Source of the DNA: Alloscardovia criceti DSM 17774
Lineage (GTDB): Bacteria; Actinomycetota; Actinomycetes; Actinomycetales; Bifidobacteriaceae
Length of the DNA: 64,000 nucleotides
NCBI RefSeq assembly: GCF_000376885.1
Contig: NZ_AQXR01000010.1
Location: 372,001 to 436,000 of the forward strand
Direction: 5' to 3'
Shown here: one piece after another, positions 8,626-19,694 of the stretch
Numbering within the stretch: position 1 is the first letter of the stretch
Layout of the letters: each line of letters begins with the position of its first letter
Program-made: the position numbers and the translations under genes
The notes under the pieces: generated by a model
Database searches by the model: none
Told to the model about the DNA's origin: nothing
What the model saw: only the letters and a program-made list of their open reading frames with translations

Positions 8626-10497
8626 ATGTGTGTGGAGCATTTCAATGCAGAAGAATTTTACGCCGGTCTCGATGCCATCTTTGCTGAGCATCGAGGAAGC
8701 ACGGATGCCGAACCATATCTGGATGCAGCCCTCAAACAAGCACAATCCGCTCAGGATAGCAATGCTGAGTTAACCGTGATTAGCGAATTTTTAGGCTTCG
8801 ACCGCTCACACGGCAGACATGAGCACTCTCGGATGCTCTGCGAGCGCGCGCTCCAACTGCGCGAGGAGCTAAAACTTGCAGGCAGCATGCAAAGCACGAT
8901 TATTTTGATCAATGTGGCCACCGCCTATCGTCAGGCACACGAGTACTCGCTGGCACGTAAATATTATGACTTGGCCGCACAGGAGGCTGAGACTTCGATG
9001 CCGGATACCGATCGGCAAAAAGCGGCGCTCTATAACAATTTTTCGATGCTTTTTAGCGAGACCGGCGACATCGAAACCGCACGCAGGCATATGACGCATG
9101 CCTTACATCTTATGCGCGTGTCCTCTTCCCACCCAGACAAGGATCCCGATATTGCTACGACGTTGACCAATTTGGGCCTGCTGGACATTCAGCTCGGTGA
9201 TACTGCGTCGGCTTTGGACCATACACAGCAGGGTTTAGATATTTATACGCATAATCCAGTGCTCCAGCAATCGGCTCATTACACGTCGGCTTTGGCTGGG
9301 TATGCACAGGCGCTGTACACCTCGGGTAAGGTGGCACAATCTCTAGAATTTTTCGAGCAAGCTCTGGATTTAATTGGACAATATTACGGCACCGAAAGTG
9401 ATTACTACACGACGACCGCACAAAATGTAGATATCGTCCGCGAAAGTCTTGCCCAGGTCGAATCTGAGCAGGCCACCGTGTCTCAGGTAAACATCTCACA
9501 GACAGACACTGATGAAACCCCTGCACACTCCCCGGATGCCTCGGAAAGCATCTCCGGCTTACAGCTGTCTCGCCGTTTTTGGGAAGCCACGGCGAACGAA
9601 TTATTTAGCGGTGATTTAGCAGATGTGCGAGCGCGGGCGGCCGTCGGATTGGTAGGCCACGGGTCGGAATGCTATGGTTTCGATGATGTGCAGTCTCACG
9701 ATCATGATTTTGGCGCACGTTACTGTGTGTGGCTAACTCCGGCGGATTTTGAGCAGTTTGGTGCGCAGCTGCAAGAACGCTATGAGGCGTTGGATAAGAA
9801 TTTTCTTGGGTTTAAGCCGGCCACAAAGACACCACGCAGTGCACATCGTGAGGGGGTCATGAGCATTGATGCCTTCTTTGAATCCATGACCGGACTCAGT
9901 CATGCACCAGCAGAGTCTGGTGAGGAGCATCTGTGGCTCGGCCTGGATGAAGCCACCCTGGCAGCGGCTACGAACGGTGAAATTTTTGCCGATCCCGTGG
10001 GCGCATTCTCCAGCAGGCGCCAAGGCTTTAAAAATATGCCGGATGATGTGCGATTATTCCTTATTTCTCAACGCTTAGGCATGATTGCACAAACGGGACA
10101 ATACAATTATCCACGTATGAAAGCGCGTCACGATGAAGCGGCTATGGCTTTAACCATCAACGAATTTGCGCTCAACGTATCTTCGCTCGTCTTCCTTATG
10201 AATAACCCGATAAGCGCCGGCTACGCACCCTACTATAAGTGGCGCTTTGCTGCGCTGAGAAGACTGAGCAATCGCATGGGTACCAAGCTTTCCAACCTCA
10301 TCACCCCTTTGGAGCGGCTCGTTACCTCGCACATGGATTACAATGCCCAAGGATGCATTGACTTCATCTGCAATCGCATCGTCAAGCAACTTAAAGCAGA
10401 AGGTCTAACAACCAGTAGCGAAGATTTTTTGGAATGGCATCGCCCCTATGTAGAGGCGCATATTACGTCCACAAATCCGCTTTTGCACAGTCTTTAG
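8626..10497 (+). CDS. TPR protein with C-terminal DUF4037 nucleotidyltransferase-like domain
   Basis: This 623-residue cytoplasmic protein has no known function. Residues of roughly 50-270 form tetratricopeptide-like repeats (for example VATAYRQAHEYSLARKYYDL and GYAQALYTSGKVAQSLEFFE), normally a protein-binding scaffold. A Gln/Thr-rich linker follows. The C-terminal half is DUF4037-like: near residue 345 it has GHGSECYGFDD followed by HDHDFG, which matches the G-S...D-x-D pattern of nucleotidyltransferase-fold enzymes. The start at 8626 follows a -10 TACAAT. A DUF4125 gene lies 2.9 kb downstream on the same strand; the two families often occur together. An RNA- or protein-nucleotidylating enzyme steered by the TPR is possible but unproven. 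Confidence 0.75.
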   Translation: MCVEHFNAEEFYAGLDAIFAEHRGSTDAEPYLDAALKQAQSAQDSNAELTVISEFLGFDRSHGRHEHSRMLCERALQLREELKLAGSMQSTIILINVATAYRQAHEYSLARKYYDLAAQEAETSMPDTDRQKAALYNNFSMLFSETGDIETARRHMTHALHLMRVSSSHPDKDPDIATTLTNLGLLDIQLGDTASALDHTQQGLDIYTHNPVLQQSAHYTSALAGYAQALYTSGKVAQSLEFFEQALDLIGQYYGTESDYYTTTAQNVDIVRESLAQVESEQATVSQVNISQTDTDETPAHSPDASESISGLQLSRRFWEATANELFSGDLADVRARAAVGLVGHGSECYGFDDVQSHDHDFGARYCVWLTPADFEQFGAQLQERYEALDKNFLGFKPATKTPRSAHREGVMSIDAFFESMTGLSHAPAESGEEHLWLGLDEATLAAATNGEIFADPVGAFSSRRQGFKNMPDDVRLFLISQRLGMIAQTGQYNYPRMKARHDEAAMALTINEFALNVSSLVFLMNNPISAGYAPYYKWRFAALRRLSNRMGTKLSNLITPLERLVTSHMDYNAQGCIDFICNRIVKQLKAEGLTTSSEDFLEWHRPYVEAHITSTNPLLHSL

Positions 10498-10506
10498 ACA
10501 GACAAA

Positions 10507-10548
10507 ACATGTGTGCGCGAAGGTTCTCAACCCCTCGCACACACATGT
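10507..10548. terminator. Hairpin between convergent TPR-DUF4037 and GH2 genes
   Basis: A long inverted repeat (ACATGTGTGCG.. / ..CGCACACACATGT, slightly imperfect) spans the gap between the two stops. A short T-run follows on the minus strand, so it mainly suits the leftward GH2 transcript. Confidence 0.6.
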
Positions 10549-10569
10549 CTTGCCGCGCCTTTAAGTGAT

Positions 10570-13071
10570 TTACAATTGCAACTGCGCCGAACGCCCCTGA
10601 TCATCCGATACGGTGAGCACACCGTTTGAAGTAGGACCCTCAGGAACCTCCACGACTGCTAAGGCCCTACCGTAGTACGTACCGCTGCATCCCGAAACAA
10701 AAGAACTTTCGTTATACGGGGCCGCACTGCCAAAGCCCAGCAAGCGCACGCCTTCGCCGCTTACGTGTGCAGTAAGTTGTCCCCGCTCCAGCGGTTTTAC
10801 AGTGCCCTGCGCATCCGTATAATCCACGTGAATGAATTTCACGGTGCTATGCACAGACTCCGGCTCCATATTGAGCGACAATTGCGTATCTGCAACAGCA
10901 CTGCGCAGTATGCAACGGCCTATCTCACGTCCCTTGTCATCATAGGACACTGCTTCCACCGTGCCCGCATGCCATGGAGTCGTAAAACGTGCTATACAGT
11001 TACGCTTGAGCTTTTTTCTCCCCACTTTTGTGCCATTGACGCGCAATTCCACACTCGCCGCCCGTGCGTAGACTTCCACTTTTGCATCCTGGCCTTCACA
11101 ACCATTCCAGCTCCACGAAGGTAGCGCATTGCTCATTTTCCATGCACTCGGAGAATGCTTATCATGCGTATGATTAACCGGCACTACGGCGATGTATGGT
11201 CCCACCTCACCGTCTACTTCGAGTGCCACGCGTGTATACAAAGCTTCACCCAGTGGATTGCCGATAAGATCGAGACGGCCCGAACCAGCGGTGAGCCATC
11301 CGCACTGCTGATGCATCGGTGCATAGTCCGCGTATTCCCAGCTGCCCACGCCCGTTTCGCCTAGATAATCCATACCCGCCCACACGAAATCGCCAATAAG
11401 GCGTGGATGCTGCTTCGCCATTTCGCGGAAAGCATACGCATCACTGCAGAAGGTTTCCGAGCCGAGGATAAACCGTTGTGGATATTTACGCAGATCGTGC
11501 TTGTATCGCTTGATGCCGTAGTTATAGCCGGCCACATCCATGGCCGCAAACGCATCCTTCGTCACCCAATCACATGGTGGTAAAGCTGCGCCCATTTTCA
11601 TAAAATCAGCGCCTAAGGTTACTGTAAGCTCGTTGAAAAATTCACTTCCGCTTGCCGTATGTTTCACGGTTTTATGGGAACCCATGGCCTTTAATTTTTC
11701 TGCCTCACGCGCTTCTTTAGCTGCTTTTTCATCTGAGTAGTAGCCAAATCCTATAGAATTCAAGAAATTAAAGAAGATATTAATGCCGCAGGTTACTGGG
11801 CGCTCCGCATCGAGGGCATGCAAGTACTGCGTCATCTGAGCTGTCAGCTCGATGCCACGTTTTTGGGCAGTTTCTGAGACCTCATTTCCCGTCGAGTACA
11901 TGATAACGCTCGGATGATTCCTGTCTTTCATGACCATGTCCCGCAAGTCTTGCTGCCACCACTCATTGAAGTACTGCACATAATCGTGCTGTGTTTTATG
12001 GATATACCAGTGGTCGATGTATTCATCGACGACGAGCATGCCCAATTGATCGCACGCCTCGAGCAAGGTTTGGGAGCACGGGTTGTGCGCCGAACGAATG
12101 GCGTTGTATCCCACCTCTTTGAGCAGTCGAACGCGCCTGAGCTCCGCCTCAGCATATGTGGCGGCACCTAGCACACCATTGTCGTGGTGGATGCAGGCTC
12201 CCTGAATAATCACGCGCTTGCCATTCATTTCGAAGCCGTTATTAGTCAGCGCAATCGTGCGCACACCGAAAGTGGTCATGTACTCATCCTGGGCACCCTC
12301 AGTATCCGCATAAGCCACGTGTAGCGTATACAGCTGTGGATTTGTTATATCCCAAGGTTGGACGGAAGGAAGGTCGATGTGCACACTTGCGGCTACATTG
12401 CTCTCTTGCGCTTGTGCCTGTGTGCTCTCAGCTCGCGTATTGCGTTCTAGCTGTACTGTTTTTTCAACGTTTAACTCCTCGATACGGATAACCGCAGTGC
12501 CCGGATTCGTTGCGCGCACATCAACCTGTATACGTGCAGTTGTGAGACCCGCATCTTTACGTTCGCCGATGCTCAGGGTGCGGACGCTGACGCCATTGCG
12601 CGCAATATGCGACTGGAACGGCGCCGTCCACAGCTTCACGGGCCGATAAATGCCTGCTCCCGAATACCACCGTGAATTTGGCTGCTTGCTATTGTGGGCG
12701 ATAACGCGCAGCTCGTTGGACTCCCCCCGCTTCAAGTGAGAGGACAAATCCACATAAAAATTCGTATATCCATATGGTCGAAATGCTAATTTCTCTCCAT
12801 TCAACCACACTTCTGCATTGTGGTACACGCCTTCAAATTCCAGCTCTTGCACGGCTTGATTACTCGGAACGAATGTTTTGACATACTCATAATCCGCACT
12901 TTCAAACCATCCACAATTTTTCCCCGAAGCGGCGAAGCGTGTACGCTTCTCATACAGCATGGCATCATGGGGGAGCTGGACAGACGTAAATTCAGTTTGA
13001 TCGACATAACCCATTTCAGCGTTCACTCTGCGGTATGCCCAGTCGGTATTAAATGAAATAGCAAGCACCAT
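10570..13071 (-). CDS. GH2 glycoside hydrolase, probable beta-galactosidase
   Basis: This is an 833-residue cytoplasmic retaining glycosidase with no signal peptide. Domains in order are an N-terminal sugar-binding jelly roll (about 1-170), an immunoglobulin-like domain, the catalytic barrel (about 275-590), then DUF4982-like and terminal beta-sandwich domains. Catalytic landmarks are NAIRSAHNP, the acid/base Glu near residue 396 in STGNEVS, and the nucleophile Glu near residue 538 in ILGSETFCS. The ATG at 13071 has TAGGAG a few bases upstream. GH2 also includes beta-glucuronidases and beta-mannosidases. The galactose genes elsewhere in the window make a beta-galactosidase the best guess. Confidence 0.8.
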   Translation of the reverse strand: MVLAISFNTDWAYRRVNAEMGYVDQTEFTSVQLPHDAMLYEKRTRFAASGKNCGWFESADYEYVKTFVPSNQAVQELEFEGVYHNAEVWLNGEKLAFRPYGYTNFYVDLSSHLKRGESNELRVIAHNSKQPNSRWYSGAGIYRPVKLWTAPFQSHIARNGVSVRTLSIGERKDAGLTTARIQVDVRATNPGTAVIRIEELNVEKTVQLERNTRAESTQAQAQESNVAASVHIDLPSVQPWDITNPQLYTLHVAYADTEGAQDEYMTTFGVRTIALTNNGFEMNGKRVIIQGACIHHDNGVLGAATYAEAELRRVRLLKEVGYNAIRSAHNPCSQTLLEACDQLGMLVVDEYIDHWYIHKTQHDYVQYFNEWWQQDLRDMVMKDRNHPSVIMYSTGNEVSETAQKRGIELTAQMTQYLHALDAERPVTCGINIFFNFLNSIGFGYYSDEKAAKEAREAEKLKAMGSHKTVKHTASGSEFFNELTVTLGADFMKMGAALPPCDWVTKDAFAAMDVAGYNYGIKRYKHDLRKYPQRFILGSETFCSDAYAFREMAKQHPRLIGDFVWAGMDYLGETGVGSWEYADYAPMHQQCGWLTAGSGRLDLIGNPLGEALYTRVALEVDGEVGPYIAVVPVNHTHDKHSPSAWKMSNALPSWSWNGCEGQDAKVEVYARAASVELRVNGTKVGRKKLKRNCIARFTTPWHAGTVEAVSYDDKGREIGRCILRSAVADTQLSLNMEPESVHSTVKFIHVDYTDAQGTVKPLERGQLTAHVSGEGVRLLGFGSAAPYNESSFVSGCSGTYYGRALAVVEVPEGPTSNGVLTVSDDQGRSAQLQL

Positions 13072-13411
13072 GTACTCCTAGGATTGCGAATAGTCCACAT
13101 TTAAGAGGGAAAGCCGCGTAACAAAACTCCATTGGGCACGCAACTTCCCCACACATTCATGCGCATCTGTTTGAGCATTCTTGTGTTCTATAGTAGTCGA
13201 CAAAATCGAGCACACACTATACACGGTTTATATGGACGGATATCAGCCCTCAGAATTTCGCAGGCAAAAGAATTTTGCGAACGAACCCGAGCGATTGATT
13301 AGAATAAAGGTGATACAAAGAAGGCTTATTGGGTGATTGTGCCTCAGGAGGCATACCGGAAACACCACTCGCCCACCTTGCGCATATGGACGTCCACCAA
13401 AGAAGGTTACG
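13072..13411. other. Intergenic region between GH2 and DUF4125 genes
   Basis: This 340-base gap separates divergent genes. I see no convincing gene, RNA or repeat in it. A GATACAAAG sequence near 13312 could be a -10 element for the DUF4125 gene, with a leader of about 90 bases. The GH2 promoter was not located with confidence. Confidence 0.4.
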
Positions 13412-14014
13412 ATGCATACCGATCAAGCAGAACGCATAGTCACAACCGAATGGAACCAATTCCAACAGGTCAATAACGAAGGCGGCAGAGCCAACTGCCA
13501 AGGAAACTGGCCCACCTTTCACGTTATGCGTTTGAGCCAATTTCTCACCTGGTCAGAGGACTTGCTAACCAGTTATGAAAAAGATCTGGCGTCCGGGCGC
13601 AACCTGCTCATGGAAAAGTACGCGTGGATGATGATTACGACCGAGCCAGCGTATTTCCACAAGGAACTCGAGCCCTACATGCTCGTTATTTCACCGGAAC
13701 GCCACGAACTCCAAGAAAAAATCATCGCTCAGCAGCTTACGTGGGCTCAAGATTTTCATCAGCGCTACCCACACTTGGGAGACAATATGCGCGTTATGAC
13801 TTCGGCGGAAGATACGAAGGAAACCACGAGTTTTGAAACATATTTGCGCGGCGAATTATGCACGTATTCCGATGAGACCGTGCGCTTATATGCGACCATG
13901 ATTGAAGATAAAAAACGTCGGAATATCAATCTTACGGAGGAAATCGTCACGTGGACGGTGCGCTTGAGTGGTTACGAAAATCTCGAAGACGCAGAGACAT
14001 ATCTCACAATCTGA
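13412..14014 (+). CDS. DUF4125 family protein
   Basis: This is a 200-residue soluble protein of unknown function. The family signature is clear near the N-terminus: EWNQFQQVNNEGGRANCQ, then FHVMRLSQFLTW. It is rich in helices and Trp/Tyr residues and has no membrane segment. The ATG at 13412 has AAGAAGG six bases upstream; the longer open frame lacks family similarity. DUF4125 commonly occurs beside or fused to DUF4037, and the TPR-DUF4037 gene is on the same strand upstream, with the GH2 gene inserted between on the other strand. A joint function is inferred from this pairing alone. Confidence 0.8.
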   Translation: MHTDQAERIVTTEWNQFQQVNNEGGRANCQGNWPTFHVMRLSQFLTWSEDLLTSYEKDLASGRNLLMEKYAWMMITTEPAYFHKELEPYMLVISPERHELQEKIIAQQLTWAQDFHQRYPHLGDNMRVMTSAEDTKETTSFETYLRGELCTYSDETVRLYATMIEDKKRRNINLTEEIVTWTVRLSGYENLEDAETYLTI

Positions 14015-14115
14015 ACAAAAATCTCACGTTGAAAGCCTTGCAAAATAAAGCGTTTTCACACTCGTAACATTTGAGCTGTCTGCAAAGGCAGAGCCAAGAA
14101 TATTCTTATAAGTAG

Positions 14116-15516
<1,401 letters not shown>

Positions 15517-15558
15517 AGTTGGTCATTGACTAAATCCACGAAAACTTTGGTGTAAACA

Positions 15559-15599
15559 CGCAGGGGTGGGGCTTACATGATGTAAGCCCCACCCCTGCG
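15559..15599. terminator. Strong bidirectional terminator after gdhA
   Basis: A perfect 19-bp stem (CGCAGGGGTGGGGCTTACA and its complement) has a three-base loop. It lies between convergent gdhA and the leftward PspC operon. Confidence 0.85.
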
Positions 15600-15641
15600 T
15601 TATATGCGGGTTATATTCTGCGGCGCATAAATGCCCAGAAT

Positions 15642-16484
15642 TTATTGTTTTTCCATCGGTACCGTATCGTCTAGCACTGTAGCGTCTAGCGGCTTGGTGT
15701 GCGCTAATGTCTCCGTATCTTCTCCTTCAGCATCCGTAGAAAACTCTTCTAAGGTTACGGTTTGTTCAGCATCTGCTGAATCTTCGTCTTGCGAAGGGAG
15801 CACGGTCGTTTCCTCGGTATCCCTCGCTCTTGTGCTGTCCTGCTCAGGATTGGCAGCAGCTTCAAATGGTGCCGTAGCTGGTGCCGTAGCTGGCGCTGTG
15901 GCTTGCTCGCGAGTTGTATCCGACTTTTTCTCTGTGGATTTGCGCCAAGCCGTAATGCCCGCCGCCACGACAAGCACCACACCGATAGCAATCAATCCCG
16001 TGGTTATCACATAAATCGGAGCCAGACTGAAGAGTGGCGATGGCTCTGGGAAGGTGTATACAAAGACGCCTGCAAATGCTGCGATAATCAAACCAATAAT
16101 CGAAAGCACCGCAACCACAATATTTGGTCGCTTGTGATACTCGTACTTATAGGTGAAATGGACTTGCGTGCGCGGCTGAGCCACGGGTTTTGCATACATC
16201 GGAGGGTAATTGACGCGTCCTGGGCTAGGCGTGCCGTATGGTGGCACCGCGTAATGAGGCGGAGCAGCATTTGTGCGCGCATATGGATTGTAGGTATGTG
16301 CCGAGTTTGCATTCTGCTGTGGCGGCTGCTGATTATAGAGAGTCCAGTTGGGTACGGTGTTTGCGTTCTGGGCATTTTGAGCGTTCTGAGCCCCTTGCGC
16401 GCCTGCAGTTTGCCCGTTGTATGACTGACCATCTGCAGAAGTAAAAGCAGAGGAATTATCCTGTGAATTCATTGGGGTATTCAT
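15642..16484 (-). CDS. Membrane protein with disordered tails, PspC-linked
   Basis: This 280-residue protein is not assigned to a known family. Residues 1-110 are rich in Gln, Asn, Ala, Tyr and Pro and probably disordered. Two membrane helices follow (about 120-145 and 155-180), after a basic stretch TYKYEYHKRPN. The C-terminal 95 residues are acidic and rich in Thr and Glu. The ATG at 16484 has AGGAGG eight bases upstream, inside the end of the PspC gene, so the two are co-transcribed and probably co-translated. It may be an accessory subunit of the PspC membrane-stress system. Confidence 0.6.
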   Translation of the reverse strand: MNTPMNSQDNSSAFTSADGQSYNGQTAGAQGAQNAQNAQNANTVPNWTLYNQQPPQQNANSAHTYNPYARTNAAPPHYAVPPYGTPSPGRVNYPPMYAKPVAQPRTQVHFTYKYEYHKRPNIVVAVLSIIGLIIAAFAGVFVYTFPEPSPLFSLAPIYVITTGLIAIGVVLVVAAGITAWRKSTEKKSDTTREQATAPATAPATAPFEAAANPEQDSTRARDTEETTVLPSQDEDSADAEQTVTLEEFSTDAEGEDTETLAHTKPLDATVLDDTVPMEKQ

Positions 16485-16487
16485 TTC

Positions 16488-18191
16488 TTATGCCTCCTGC
16501 ACCTTCAAACGACCGAATGAGGTCATCAAATTTATACGCAACTCAATGTCTTTTTCTAGGCGATTGCTTAATTCATTCATGTACTCATCTCCCAAATTAT
16601 TCAAAGAAGAGGTAGTAGAAGTTAGCTGGTCGCCGTAGTCCCCGAATCTCAGCCACGCATCGTACCAATCCGCGTCATCGTTATCGTCGAGGAATTCGTA
16701 GTCATCCGAATCTTCGGAAGAATCCGCATTCAACGAATCCTCTTTTTGCCTCATGTCACGCAATGCAGCTCTGAACTTCTCTGCATACTTATGGTTCAGC
16801 TCATTTTCGATAGGTGCAGCCCAATCGGTTTGTGTATCAAAAGCACCAAATCCACCCATCGTGCTTCTCCCATATGTGCATCCTTCTGGCACAATCAGAG
16901 TCAGATTCACGGAGGTTAAAGCCATTGTGAAGTCACCCGTTGGGCACGAGGATGTCTGAGTCGTGCCGTCAGACTTCGTCCACTCGTGGGAGCCCATAAC
17001 ATCGCTCCAATTCGATAAATCTACGGTAACCTGAGCAGTTGTGAACTTATCGGAAGACGTAAAAGCGACGCCTTCCTGTAGATCGCTAATGAGCTTTTTA
17101 TCTGCCTTTATCGTGGTTCCATCTGAGACAGAGTATTCATGCGTGATGCGGGAATTGCCAGAAACTGCCTGGTTGGCAGAATAGCTGATGACATGAAAAT
17201 TGTTATATGCCACGCCTCCGGTGGACAGAATCAAGCACCCTATGACGCCGATGGCAGTCAACCACATGTAGCCCGCAGTTTTGCGTCCTGCAAGCGCTAG
17301 CACCAAGGTGAGCAAGCATAGGACAATGGTCACGCCCACGCCCCACATCATGCCCAAACGTGCCCAGCCGACGAAATCGGCAGCACCCAAGTGCATGAGA
17401 ATGCCTGAGAGATACGTCAATCCTGCGGATAGGAAAATACCTGCCCATACCAAAAGTCGGACTACCGGTCCTGCGCTTTTGCGGGTGCGAATGACCTGTT
17501 CGCGCTGCACATGCTGTACGGGTGGTACATAATATGCAGAGGACTGTGGGTAAGCATAAGGATTTGATTGCGGCTGAGCTGAAGCCTGAGGCTGGGATTG
17601 AGCAGCCTGTGCTTGTGCAGCAGGATTATCACCCTGCGCAGCAGCCATGTATGCAGGATTTACGGGTGATCCGGGTGCTCGAAACCTGGCATCATCATTC
17701 TGCGGAGTCTGATACTGCTGGCCCGCGTACGGCTGACCAGCATACGGCTGATTCTGCTGGTTCTGCCGCGGACCACCGTAAGAATTGGCAAACGAGTTCT
17801 TTTGCCAACCCGCTGGATTTGTGGCCTGCTTTTCTGCTGAACCAATGAGCACGAAGAGCAAAGCTACGGTTAATAGCCCCCAGAAGGTGAAAGCCGTAGA
17901 CAGCGCACCGATAACTAAGAAAATCAGAGCTGCGACACTTTCACCTGGCGTAGAACGACCTTCAAAGAGAGCCTCGGCTAATATCTCACCATTGGTGTTT
18001 GGCAGAAGCAACCAGGCAAGCGGATACACGAATAATCCCGCGCCCACGATGGTCAGTAAGACCATAATCACACGGACCAGCGCCACATCCCATCCGAGAC
18101 GCTGAGCAATGCCGGCGCACACGCCTCCAATCCATCGTTGGTCGGAGCGCATTATCTGCGAGCGCCGTATCCAATCAAAAAAGTTTTTCAT
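16488..18191 (-). CDS. PspC-domain multi-helix membrane protein
   Basis: This 567-residue protein probably senses or buffers cell-envelope stress. A PspC domain occupies about residues 5-65 (IGGVCAGIAQRLGWDVALVR, then a membrane helix ending in LLLPN). Two further helices, a long Gln/Ala/Tyr/Pro-rich disordered stretch (about 140-230), more helices (about 240-350) and a C-terminal extracytoplasmic region with an acidic patch follow. The ATG at 18191 is chosen over an in-frame TTG at 18209 because GGGAGAG precedes it. It is divergent from a histidine kinase that also begins with PspC, so the two probably act in one pathway. Confidence 0.8.
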   Translation of the reverse strand: MKNFFDWIRRSQIMRSDQRWIGGVCAGIAQRLGWDVALVRVIMVLLTIVGAGLFVYPLAWLLLPNTNGEILAEALFEGRSTPGESVAALIFLVIGALSTAFTFWGLLTVALLFVLIGSAEKQATNPAGWQKNSFANSYGGPRQNQQNQPYAGQPYAGQQYQTPQNDDARFRAPGSPVNPAYMAAAQGDNPAAQAQAAQSQPQASAQPQSNPYAYPQSSAYYVPPVQHVQREQVIRTRKSAGPVVRLLVWAGIFLSAGLTYLSGILMHLGAADFVGWARLGMMWGVGVTIVLCLLTLVLALAGRKTAGYMWLTAIGVIGCLILSTGGVAYNNFHVISYSANQAVSGNSRITHEYSVSDGTTIKADKKLISDLQEGVAFTSSDKFTTAQVTVDLSNWSDVMGSHEWTKSDGTTQTSSCPTGDFTMALTSVNLTLIVPEGCTYGRSTMGGFGAFDTQTDWAAPIENELNHKYAEKFRAALRDMRQKEDSLNADSSEDSDDYEFLDDNDDADWYDAWLRFGDYGDQLTSTTSSLNNLGDEYMNELSNRLEKDIELRINLMTSFGRLKVQEA

Positions 18192-18341
18192 TGTTCTCTC
18201 CCTTATCAAGAGCTATCTATCGAGAGCTATTATTTCTTACTTTCGAGTATGCCAAGTTTCCACAGGCTCTGATATCGGGGACAGCCCTGATTCTCCCCCG
18301 ATTTCGCGTTTTGCGCCCTATATAAACCCCCTGAAGCCATG

Positions 18342-18347
18342 CATAAT
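18342..18347 (+). promoter_or_regulatory. -10 element of the PspC-kinase gene, leaderless type
   Basis: CATAAT ends six bases before the ATG at 18354. An earlier in-frame ATG at 18339 overlaps this element and is therefore unlikely to be used. Confidence 0.55.
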
Positions 18348-18353
18348 AGGGAT

Positions 18354-19694
18354 ATGACAGATAATAGGAATGCCCCACCCGTTCAAGACGCCCCAGCTGC
18401 ACGGCCACTTTTGCCCGCGCGTTATCCGCTGATTCGTCCGTACCAAGGGCGCATTTTTGCAGGTGTGTGCAAAGGGTTATCTTTGCATTTAGGCGTTCCC
18501 GTGTGGTTGGTTCGCCTCATATTTATTGCTCTGACCCTGTCCTTCGGATTAGGAATTATCGGATACCTGTTTTTATGGATTACTGTGCCTTCGCAAAACC
18601 TGCTGTACGCACCATACAATTCCCTTCCGCCCGAGCAGACAGCGCTTTCACGGGGAAACAATGGCCAGTACGCCGAGCATATCGGAGAGACCATTGGCAA
18701 TGCATTTATGCCTGTGGCTCCTCCGCCACTGTTTGGAAGCATGGAAAACCCCAATGCGAAACGTCAGCTGCGTTGGAACCTTCTGGGCATCAGCGTTGTG
18801 GGCATTGTAATTATCGCTTTGGGCTTTCTGTGGGCCATCGATAGACATATTCTCGACCCCATCATCGCTATAGAAATTGTGATTGCTGCATTATGCGCAT
18901 TGGGTGTCTGGATTTATTTCGAAAGTTTTAGTGCCGGTCACCAAATTGTTACAGCCGCCGCACTGACGCTGTTTATTATCAGCGTTTTTGTGTTAATCTT
19001 TGTCAGTTTTAATTATCGAATTTCCTTGCAAATTTTCGGTATTTTTCTCATTGGCATTATCAGCACGGCTCTTATCGCCGCTCCATGGTTGGCGTTATCG
19101 CACCAAAAACTGGTTGAAGAGACCTCCCGCAAGGAGCGCGAAGAGGAGCGAGCAGATATGGCCGCTCACCTGCATGATTCCGTGCTTCAAACCTTGAATC
19201 TTATCCGCCAAAATAGTGGGAATGCAGATATGGTGGCACAATTGGCACGTAGTCAGGAACGCGAGCTGCGCAGATGGCTGTATGAAGATCGAGAGGCGGC
19301 CCTGGATTCGATAGCCAGCAGTATGAAGCTTGTTTCAGCGCGCGTAGAAGATACCTTTGGCGTTCCGATTGATGTGATTACCGTAGGCGATGCACAGCCA
19401 AATGAGCGGACTCTGGCTCTCATTGAGGCCACTCAGCAGGCGCTAACGAATGCTTGTGTACACGGTAAAACACCGATTTCTTTGTATGTGGAATCCGGCG
19501 CAAGGGATATTCAAGTGTTTGTGCGAGACCATGGAGATGGCTTTGATATTGACAATATCCCCGCAGATCGTATGGGCATCCGCCATTCTATGAAGGGCCG
19601 TGTGGAGCGCGCAGGCGGTACAGTTACAATAGTATCCAGACCACAGTGGGGTACGGAAGTGCGCATGAGCTTGCCATTGGAGGATAAGAGATGA
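18354..19694 (+). CDS. PspC-fused histidine kinase of a LuxR-type two-component system
   Basis: This 446-residue membrane sensor kinase starts with a PspC domain (RIFAGVCKGLSLHLGVPVWL, about residues 30-85). About five more membrane helices run to residue 250. The HisKA_3 dimerization helix follows, with His274 in HLHDSVLQ as the likely phosphorylated residue. The HATPase domain has the N-box QQALTNACVHG and the G-box HGDGFD. It overlaps the response-regulator gene by four bases (ATGA). The PspC domain probably allows direct contact with the divergent PspC protein, so envelope stress could switch the kinase. The stimulus is unknown. Confidence 0.88.
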   Translation: MTDNRNAPPVQDAPAARPLLPARYPLIRPYQGRIFAGVCKGLSLHLGVPVWLVRLIFIALTLSFGLGIIGYLFLWITVPSQNLLYAPYNSLPPEQTALSRGNNGQYAEHIGETIGNAFMPVAPPPLFGSMENPNAKRQLRWNLLGISVVGIVIIALGFLWAIDRHILDPIIAIEIVIAALCALGVWIYFESFSAGHQIVTAAALTLFIISVFVLIFVSFNYRISLQIFGIFLIGIISTALIAAPWLALSHQKLVEETSRKEREEERADMAAHLHDSVLQTLNLIRQNSGNADMVAQLARSQERELRRWLYEDREAALDSIASSMKLVSARVEDTFGVPIDVITVGDAQPNERTLALIEATQQALTNACVHGKTPISLYVESGARDIQVFVRDHGDGFDIDNIPADRMGIRHSMKGRVERAGGTVTIVSRPQWGTEVRMSLPLEDKR

